NCBI GenBank assembly: GCA_001724245.1
Contig: MEDX01000047.1
Span: 1 to 30,087 of the forward strand
Reading direction: 5' to 3'
Length of the DNA: 30,087 nucleotides
Source of the DNA: Fonticula-like sp. SCN 57-25
Lineage: Eukaryota > Nucleariida > Rotosphaerida
Both the position numbers and the translations under genes were made by a program. Positions within the stretch are counted from its first letter, which is position 1. Every line of letters begins with the position of its first letter. Below the pieces are notes generated by a model. It ran no database searches and had not been told where the DNA came from. It saw nothing but the letters and a program-made list of their open reading frames with translations. Of this stretch, positions 19,212 to 27,301 are shown in pieces.

Positions 19212-19743
19212 TCAAATGTACCGCAAAAGCGCCTTGATGTCGGGATCCTCGGCGGCATCAATGTAGGACTGGCCATCGGGGGTCTTGCCCTTGGGGTCTA
19301 CCACGCGCGCCGCCGCGTTAGAAAGCGACGCCAAGAGGAACATGAGCGCTGCGAGGGCGTACCGGCACCGGCGGACAGGAGGAACTCGACGGCAGCCTTG
19401 TGGCCCTCCCATACGGCGGCAAGGAGGGGCGTGATGCCGTGCTTGTCAGTGGCCTTTTCCAATAGCAAATAAGCAAAATATAACCATAAATGAACACTTC
19501 GTACGTTCATGTTGGCGCCCTGCGCCTTGAGCGCCTTGAGAATAGCGACGTGGTTGTAGTCGGCGGCGACGTGAGCGAGGGTGCGGCCGGCCTCGTTGGT
19601 CACGTTGACGTTCTGGCCCGACTTCTTCAGCGCCTAATTATATTGACAGGTAAGCCTTCTGGTGAATATAAGCAAAAATGGACACGCACCTCCATAAGAT
19701 CGTCGACATCGCCGCTCTTTGCGACCCACCAAATGTCCGTCAT
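19212..19743 (-). CDS. MTPN: Myotrophin (V-1), ankyrin-repeat capping-protein regulator
   Basis: Four exons, 19743-19690, 19633-19505, 19453-19363 and 19297-19212, give about 119 residues (human myotrophin has 118). The opening MTDIWWVAKSGDVDDLMEAL matches the first ankyrin helix. Repeats follow as AGRTLAHVAADYNHVAILKA, DKHGITPLLAAVWEGHKAAV and DPKGKTPDGQSYIDA. The C-terminal EDPDIKALLRYI corresponds to the family's terminal helix. Introns are 56, 51 and 65 bp and begin GTGCGT, GTACGA and GTACGC. The last has TCTAAC before its 3' end. Myotrophin/V-1 binds the barbed-end-blocking surface of actin capping protein and so favours filament elongation. It is known from animals and Dictyostelium. 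The gene starts 164 bp from the P5 ATPase start on the other strand. Identity and exon joins are well supported. Confidence 0.93.
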
Positions 19744-19907
19744 GCTGCCTTACCCGTCGATGCCGATACGGAAACAATCAACACCGGAAAACGTCTCATG
19801 GGTTTTGCCAAAAAAAGCATTTTTCGCCATATTTGGACGAAATATTACCAAAAAAGGAGAGGGGATGAGACGATCCAGTCAGCAAAAAGGCTGAGAGTTG
19901 CGGCGAC
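19744..19907. promoter_or_regulatory. Divergent promoter myotrophin / P5 ATPase
   Basis: 164 bp between divergent start codons, with A-rich stretches (19807-19860). No clear box is recognised. Confidence 0.4.
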
Positions 19908-22900
19908 ATGCGCAGGGGTCGTCTGCTCCAGGATCCCGAGCTGCTCGACCCTCTCTTGAGCAATCTAAACCCCGGCAAGCCCGACTACAAGTACTGCGAC
20001 TTTTCCGTCGATTCCAAACCATTATTGGAGCCTTCTCCTCCAGGAATGGGAGATGGAGCGCCCGATGAAACGAGCATTGTCCTCACCATCGCGGACGCGC
20101 GCTTTTATCGTTACGCGATCCTGAACGAGATCCTTTTTTGGCTTCTCATTATCTGCACCGGCGGCCTCTACGGCCTCGTTGTCTACTGGCACCCCCTCGC
20201 GCAAACGAGCATTCGTTTCCGCCGCGTTTCCTCTGACAGTACCCGCGTTGACTGCGTGCTCGTCGAGGCACCCGACAAGAAGCGCACACTCTGCGAGATC
20301 GAGGCCGCAGATCCGCAGGATCCCGAGTCTGGATGGATCCCCCTTCACAAGGCGCGCCAGCTGCACGGCGCGCGCGCGCAGGATTTTCCGCGATCTTTCG
20401 AGTACCGCCATGCGCGCCTCTTTTTCTCGAGCGACACGCGCGACTGGACCCGCTACGACTTTGACTCTCGCCTCACCCCCTCTGCCCTTCACGCCCTCGC
20501 CGCCACGAGCGCCGTCGAGCGCGGCAAGAGCCCCGAAGCCGGCGCCCGCGGCCGCGTCGCCTTTGGCCGCAACGAGCTCAACATCCGCGTCCCGAGCATC
20601 TTTTACCTGATCCTCGCCCAGATCCTCCGCCCCTTTGTCTGCTTCCAGATCTTTTCGATCATCATCTGGTACATTCAAGAGTACACACTTTTCGCGTCGC
20701 TCATCCTCGGCCTCACTCTGATCGCCGTCGTTCAAGCCGGCGTGTCCGACTGGCGCAGCCTCCACGCCCTCCAGCGCCTCGCCATGACCGACGGCCGCGT
20801 CAAGCGCGCGCGCGTCGTCGCCGGCCGCATCTCGCTCGAGTCCGTCCCGGCATCCGACCTCGTGCCGGGTGACGTCATCGTCGTCCAATCAGGCGCCGTT
20901 ATGCACTGCGACGCGCTGCTGCTGTCGGGCGCGTGCATCGTGAGCGAGTCGATGCTCACGGGCGAGAGCGTCCCGGTCCTTAAATCGGCGCTGCCGATCG
21001 ACCCCGACATTGAGGATCACGTGGATGTGACACGTGACAGAGACGCGCGTTTTGTGCTCTTTTCGGGCACGACGGTGCTGCAGGCCAAGCCGGCGACGGC
21101 GGCGCCCGAGGGCGTTCCGTCACGTGACTCTGAAGAATTGAGCACTTTGTGGCAGCTTCGCGACGAGCGCCAATCATTCCCCGTGCTCGCCGTCGTCGCG
21201 CGAACCGGTTTTTCAACCTCGCGCGGCCAACTTGTCCGCCTTATTCTCTTCCCCAAGCCGATGAAATTTGACTTTGAAAAGCAGTCGCTGCGTTTCATCT
21301 GGATTCTGATTGGCGGTCTCGTGCTCGGCGGCGCCGCCCAAATCGCCATCTATATTTCGTATGGCGAGTCGGCTTACGACACGATACTTGACCTGCTGAA
21401 TCTTGTTACCATTGCGGTGCCGCCTGCGCTCCCATTGGCGCTTTCCTTTGGCGTGGCGGCGTCGCTCTCACGACTGCGTCGCGCGGGAATTTTCTGCGCG
21501 ATAAGCAACCGAATTTCCGCCGCCGGCCGCGTCAACCTTCTCGCCTTTGACAAGACCGGCACGCTCACCGAAGACGGCCTTTCTTTGAACGCAGTCCTGG
21601 CAACATCACGTGACGCGAGCGGCACCGTTGTTTTCGCGCCGCCCTCCAACGACGTTCCCGTCCTGCTTCGCCAGCTTGTCGGCGAATCCGGCGACAGCCA
21701 CATGGCCGACGTGCTTGTCGGCTGCCACTCGCTTTCCATGCTCGACGTTGACGCGGCATTCCACAACGACGACGACGATGACGCGCCACTTTTGCAGCAC
21801 GAAAATGGTGAAAATGACGCAGAAAAAGCGCCAAAAACGGCCGACGGCGGCGCCACGTCACTTGTCGGCGACCCGCTCGAACTTTCCATGTTTGAAACAT
21901 CCGGCTGGTCCATTGTGGTCCGCCCGCCGCCGTCGGCTTTCCCGCCAAGCGGCATCTGGGCGCACCCGCTCATGCCGCTCTCCGTCACCGAAGCGGTCGT
22001 CCCGCCGCCGCCGACCGCCGAGCACATATACGACTGCGCCGCGCTCGCCGTCCTTAGGAGGTTTGACTTTGACCCCGAGCTGCGCCGCATGTCGACGCTC
22101 GTGCTGCGCCTCCCACGTGACGGCTCGACCGACGCACCGAAAGCACTTCTTTTGCTCAAAGGCGCGCCAGAATCGGTCAATGACCTTTGTGTACAGTCGA
22201 CTGTCCCTGCCGACGTGGCGGCGCGGCTCGGCGAGCTCACACGCCGCGGCCTTCGCGTCCTTTCCTGCGGCTTTCGTATTATCGATTCCGCCGACGTGGC
22301 CACGTGCATGAAAAGCGCGCGCGGCGACGTCGAGCGCGGCCTCACCTTTGGCGGCCTTCTCGTCATGGAAAACCGACTCAAACCGACCACCATCGACGCA
22401 CTCTGCGGCTTTGCCGCCGCCGCGCTCCGCATTGTCATGGTAACGGGCGACAATGCGCTCACTGCCGTCGCCGTGGCAAAGCAATGCGGGCCAGTTTTTG
22501 TTAGGCCGTGGCGGCCGACATTGCTTGTTGATGTCGTGGCGGAGCGCGTCATTGTTGAATATGCGCCCGAAGACGGCGGCGCCGCTATTAGTGTTTCGCT
22601 CGATGCGCTGCTGGCGGAAAGAGCGCCGGGGTCGCGCAGTATGATGGAAATGGCCAATCAGAGCGCGCCTGTTTCTGAATGGGCCAATCAGGGCGTTGAA
22701 ATGGGCAATTCCATGGAAAATGGCGCTGTTGCGGCGCAAAAAGAGGTCGTTCCCGCCACATTTCCCGCCGACTGCGACCTCGCCGTCACAGGCCGCGCAT
22801 TCAATGCCCTTCTTTCCAACCACGTGGCCATTGTTCGTGAGCGCGCGCTTTCGCCGCCGCCCACCAAGAGCATTCTCGAGCGCGGCGCCGCCTCTCTTTC

Positions 22901-24381
22901 GCCCTTTGAAGCCGTACTTTCCCGCGCAACTGTCTTTGCGCGAATGTCCCCGCAAGACAAGCAAGAACTTGTGCGCGCATTCCAAGACATGAATTATGTA
23001 GTTTGCATGACTGGCGACGGCGCCAATGACAGCAATGCGCTGAAAACGGCCGACGTTGGCATTAGCATTGCAGCGCGCGAAGAGAATTTGGCGGGAAAAA
23101 GTGGCGGGAAAAGCAGCTCGCTTGATGAGCAGGCTGTTGCTGCTGCGCCTTCGATTGCCGCGCCCTTTTCCACTCGCATGCACACGATAGACGCCGTCCG
23201 AAAAGTCCTAGTTGAAGGCCGACAGGCACTCGTGACGTCATTTTCCCTCTTCAAATTCATGTTTGAATATGGCGTTATCCAATTCGTTACTGTCCTTATC
23301 GTGTACGCCTTTCTATTCGAATTGGCCGATAATCAGTACATATTTGAAGACATTGTACTTGTCTTTTCCATATGTACGGCAATTCCGCTATTGAAGGGGC
23401 TGCCAAAGGTGTCGAGGGGGAAGCCAGAGTGTAACTTGTTGGCGCCAAGTGTGCTGAGGAGTGTGATTGGCCACGTGGTTATTTTGATTACGTTTCAGAT
23501 TGGTCACGTGGTGTTTTTGGTGTCTCAGCCGTTTTATGCATCGCCAGACACTAAAGATCCAGGTACAAAGGAGGGAAGAAGAAGATACGGAAAAGAGGCA
23601 TATTGTAGTAAAGAGTAATTTTGCGTAATTTTATGTCATTTTGAACCAAAAAGTGTTCATTTTGTGTCATTTTGTGTCATTTTATGTCATTTTACGTCGT
23701 TTTGGCATGTATCATTTTTGGTCCATTTTTACCATTTTTACCCCATTTTTAACACTTTTTACCCCATTTTCATCATTTTTACCTCATTTTTGTCACTTTT
23801 TCCTCACTTTCCTCACTTTTCCCTCCTTTCCTCTAGATTTCGATTCCCGCGTAACGATGCTCGCCTCCGCCTGCTTCCTCTTCTCCAACTTTCAATTCAT
23901 CTTTATCGCCCTCGCCTTTTGCCAATCATACAGCCTCTACCGCCAACCCATCTACCGCCACGTGGCCGTCACCCTTCTCTTCCTCTTTCTCTTCACTCTC
24001 TGCACACTTTTAATACTTGTCGAATGGCCCAACTTTGCCGACGCATTTAGCCTTATTTACCCGCCATTTTCCTTTCGAATTCGTGCTTACGTCATCGCCC
24101 TAATTAATGGCATCATTTTCATGCTATATGAACGTATATGTGTTCCTCACGAATCAGATGACGAAGAACCCGTAGGCGATATGAAACGCCTATTGGGCGC
24201 AATTGAAGAATTTGGCGGGAAAAGAGGAGAAGAATTTGGCGGGAAAGAAGAGGAAAGGGTGTGGTTTGATAGGCAGTTGACGTTGTTGCCAAAGATGAGG
24301 GGTGGGGCGCCAGTGTATTATCAGATGCAGGTGTGTGCGGCGGTGGTTTGGTCGCCTGTTGTGGTGGCAGACAGAACATAA
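19908..24381 (+). CDS. P5B-type ATPase, ATP13A2-like
   Basis: Exons 19908-23562 and 23837-24381 (TAA) give 1399 residues. P-type landmarks are SMLTGESVPV (near 348-357), the P5B membrane signature VPPALPLAL (near 504-512), the phosphorylated aspartate in DKTGTLTED (D548), KGAPES, MVTGDN and MTGDGANDSNALKTADVG (from 1034). VPPALP marks the P5B branch; P5A has PPELP. ATP13A2 exports polyamines from lysosomes, other ATP13A members act on endosomes, and yeast Ypk9 is vacuolar. N-terminal hydrophobic residues near 73-97 match the extra membrane-associated segment of P5 pumps. The protein is longer than human ATP13A2 (1180) because of insertions in the nucleotide-binding and hinge regions, including a repetitive MEMANQ/WANQGVEMGN stretch near 910-940. 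The 274-bp intron begins GTACAA, one of only three sites here not GTRCG. The start at 19908 is the first ATG in frame. Confidence 0.92.
23613..23836 (+). repeat. T-rich tandem repeats inside the P5 ATPase intron
   Basis: The intron is built of short T-rich repeats. At 23661-23690 there are three decamers in a row: TTTGTGTCAT twice and TTTATGTCAT once. After that come variants of CATTTTTACC and CACTTTTCCT up to the CTCTAG acceptor. The same decamer occurs in the aldo-keto reductase intron in the same sense orientation. Confidence 0.75.
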
Positions 24382-24449
24382 GATATGAGGTAATATGGTG
24401 ATATGGTCGCCTGTTGTTGTGGCAGACAGAACATGAGGTAATATGGTGA
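24349..24449 (+). repeat. Imperfect tandem duplication across the P5 ATPase stop codon
   Basis: Unit 1 (24349-24403) contains the last codons and stop of the ATPase. Unit 2 (24404-24449) repeats it with a short internal loss. Both start TGGTCGCCTGTTG and end GAGGTAATATGGTGA. Confidence 0.8.
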
Positions 24450-24578
24450 GTTATATGGAAGGGTTATATATGATATATATGATATATTGTACAGTGAAGG
24501 GTAGTTTATATAATAATATATGGATACAGTAATGATAGAATGATGAAAATGACATAAAATGACATAAAAGACAGAGAT

Positions 24579-24954
24579 TGATACAGTATTGACTGAATTA
24601 TACTGTATTGAAAATGATACAGTATTGACTGTACAGTATTGATACTGTATTGATGATGATACAGTCATATTGACTCATGTTGATATCAATACACCATTGA
24701 CAATGGACACAGTATTGGCACTCATGATACAGTACTACATAGCCATATTGACACTGTATTGATACTGTATATACACACTTGATACCATATTGCTACAGTA
24801 TGGACACTGTACAGTATTGACACTGTATTGACACTGTATTATGAACATTGTACTGTATTGATATCCGTACTGTATACACTCTTGATACTGTATACACTCT
24901 TGATACAGTATACACTCTTCATACAGTATGGACACTCTTAACACAGTATTGAAT
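24579..24954. repeat. Palindromic ACAGTAT/ATACTGT minisatellite between convergent genes
   Basis: About twenty copies of ACAGTAT or its complement ATACTGT, mostly followed or preceded by TTGA or TGATA, fill the spacer between the P5 ATPase and aldo-keto reductase 3' ends. Both orientations are mixed, so either strand's RNA could fold into hairpins. The wider spacer 24382-25065 contains no gene that I can support; TTTATT at 24963-24968 may be the reductase poly(A) signal. Confidence 0.7.
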
Positions 24955-25065
24955 AGACACTTTTTATTAACTTTTCCTTCTTTCTTCACAATTTCTTTCA
25001 TTTTTCTTCATTTTTCTCCTCTTTTCTTCCGATTTCACTCATTTTTCTCCACTTTTCCTTCTTTT

Positions 25066-26732
25066 TCACTCATCAAAACACCCCGAATTCCAGAAATCCG
25101 GCACATACCTCTTCTCCACACCCAAACTACTAATCTTTTCCATATCCTCCCTATCAATATCAAAATCCAACATTGAATTCTCTTTTAGTCTTTCCACTTT
25201 AACCGTCTTTGGAATCACACTCGTCCCCCTTTCAATTCCCCACTTTAGCACCACCTGAGCCACACTCTTCCCCACCTTTCCCGCCACTTTTTTCACCTCT
25301 TCATCCTCCAACAAACATGGCTTGCTTCCACCACTGCCCAATGGTGAATATGCAGTCACGTGGATATCACGTGACTGACAGAATGAAACCAAAGCGTGTT
25401 GGGGAAGGTAGGGGTGCAGTTCGATTTGGTTGACTGCGATGGGGATGCGGGTGAGGGGGATGAGGGGGGTGAGGTGGAGGGGGGAGAAGTTGGAGACGCC
25501 AATGTGGCGGACAAGCTTGTCATCAACTAGTTTCTGGAAGAAAAGAGTGAGAAAAGTGAGAAAAAGTGGAGAAAAGGGGGAAAGAGTGAAGAAAAGTGGG
25601 TAAAAGTGAAGAAAAGTGAAGAAAATAGAGAAAAATGAAAATGACAAAAAGTGACACAAAATGACACAAAATGACACAAAATGACACAAAATTGTGCTAA
25701 TTTGACGTAAAATGGCACCAAATGACACAAAACAGAAATTGATGCAATGTCAATGTGAATGACACTACTACTACTACTACTACTACTATCACTTTCATTA
25801 CCGTATCGTTACCGTAATGTTACCGTAATGTTACACTCTTTCCTTCTTACTACTATCATACACTACTACCCATACACTTCTCACTACTACTACTACTACT
25901 ACTACTACATGTTCCACTACACATACACTGTCCATTACACTTTCATTACACTTTTTTCATTACCGTAACGATACCGTAATGATACACTTTTCCTCTTTCA
26001 CTTTCCCTTTCTTTCCCTTCGTACCTCGAGCTCTCTCCAAGTGTCGATGAGCGGAACATCCTCCACCTTGCTTGTCCCCGGCACCAATGCCACTGGCCAG
26101 TGGATCAGGTACAGATCCAGGTACTCGAGCTGCAGGTCCTTGAGGGTCTTGAGGAGAGCGGGGCGGACGCGATCGGGGCGATGATCGGCGTTCCAGAGCT
26201 TGCTCGTGATGAAGAAATCGGCGCGATGGGGGGTGACGAGATCGTGGAAGACGGGGCCAATCTCGGCTTCATTGCCATCTTGAGAAAGAAGGGTGGAAGA
26301 AGGGGAAAAGGTGAGAAAAGTGACAAAAAAGAGGTGAAAAAAGAGGAAAAACGAGTAAAAAGTGTAAAAAAGTGATGATTTTGTGCCTGATTGCATCCTG
26401 ACATTCATGCAATGATGATGCTCAGACATCATCGAGCACATGCCACGTAAATGTGCTTGTGATCCCTTCACTTGATGCTCATCTCACTTTTCTTTCCTTT
26501 CCTTTTCTTTCCTCCCCATCTTCCCTCAATCCCCACCTTCATCCCTTCCTTCCCGATCATCCCCTGACGTACAGACGGCGGCACAGTCAATGTGACGGTA
26601 TCCCATGTTGATCGCGCTTCGAACGACATCCGCGACGCTCTCCTTCTCAGACTTCCACGTGCCGAGGCCAAAGAGGGGGATGCTCGCGCCAGTGTGCAGG
26701 CGGCCCATGGCAGACAGTGTGCGCGACGACAT
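25066..26732 (-). CDS. Aldo-keto reductase
   Basis: Exons 26732-26573, 26278-26025 and 25533-25066 join to 293 residues, the normal length for the NADPH-dependent aldo-keto reductase superfamily (TIM barrel). The catalytic tetrad is visible: D49 and Y54 in HIDCAAVYGNE, K80 in FFITSKLW and H113 in LIHWPV. The cofactor region includes [13 protein letters not shown] and [15 protein letters not shown]. The first join splits the codon for Y54, which confirms that splice. Introns are 294 and 491 bp, begin GTACGT and GTACGA, and are rich in simple repeats, unlike the short introns on the left. Substrates are likely aldehydes or ketones, but members differ widely, so no specific reaction is assigned. 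The ATG at 26732 ([12 protein letters not shown]) is first in frame; the ATG at residue 9 is an alternative. Confidence 0.9.
25534..26024 (-). repeat. Repeat-filled intron of the aldo-keto reductase
   Basis: From the 5' end of the transcript this intron holds TACCGTAATG-type repeats (plus strand 25800-25834 and 25963-25983) and two CTA triplet arrays (25764-25788, 25882-25908). It then has four decamers at 25651-25690 that read TTTGTGTCAT or TTTGTGTCAC on the coding strand. A run of CACTTTTCTT-like repeats leads to the acceptor. No gene lies in it. Confidence 0.75.
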
Positions 26733-27301
26733 GATGACGAATGGGGCAGAGGGAGAAGAGAGAATGAAAACAAAGAAAAGTGGGTTAGTGGTGTATCTAA
26801 CAAATATGGGACTAACCCTGATTTGTTTCTTGATTGGAGGAAAAACAAGAGGAAAATCACAGGGAAATCAGAGGAAAATCAACTTGACATTAACACAGAG
26901 ATGACGCAAAAGTGAATGTTGTATTTAATACTACAACACAAGCTGCTTAAACAGTGCACAATAAGCACATAAATTTCATTTTTCTCACTCTTTCCAGCAT
27001 CCACACCTCATTGCATTCAACCCCAGACTCCACCCCAGATTCTTATTCTTTTGTTCATGATTGTCGTACACAGCATCAAATGAGCAGGTGTACATCATAG
27101 ATACGTATACAATAGATACATGTATAAGATACTTGTACTGTACATACAATATCTACTTGCCTATATGATACTTTATGTCTCTTTTTTCCCTCTTTTCCTC
27201 TCATTTACATGTACTTTTAATTTTCTCTCTCTTTATTGATCTCTTTTTCTCTACTATTTCTCTCTTTTCTACTTTCCACTTTCTCTCTTTCTTCTCTTCC
27301 T
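26733..27301. other. Intergenic spacer between aldo-keto reductase and CD36-like gene
   Basis: These 569 bp separate tandem minus-strand genes and should contain the reductase promoter (left) and CD36-like 3' end (right). The middle is AT-rich with GATACATGTAT-like short repeats (27090-27175), and the right part is a CT-rich run (27176-27300). I see no gene or RNA. Confidence 0.4.
27230..27235 (-). promoter_or_regulatory. Probable poly(A) signal of the CD36-like gene
   Basis: TTTATT on the plus strand (AATAAA on the coding strand) lies about 70 bp after the stop codon of the CD36-like gene. Confidence 0.4.

Noticed and set aside
20022-20888. A 288-codon minus-strand frame rich in Asp, Ala and Gly
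   Set aside because: It is antisense to the conserved N-terminal part of the P5 ATPase and has no family resemblance.
21374-23183. Long minus-strand open frames of over 400 codons within the P5 ATPase exon
   Set aside because: No domain or conserved motif is visible, the composition is low-complexity, and they lie opposite a well-supported P-type ATPase.
23641-24381. A separate membrane-protein gene starting within the P5 ATPase intron
   Set aside because: Its first part is satellite-like intron sequence. From 23837 it is the last membrane region of the P5 ATPase, joined by a GTACAA/CTCTAG intron that restores the frame.
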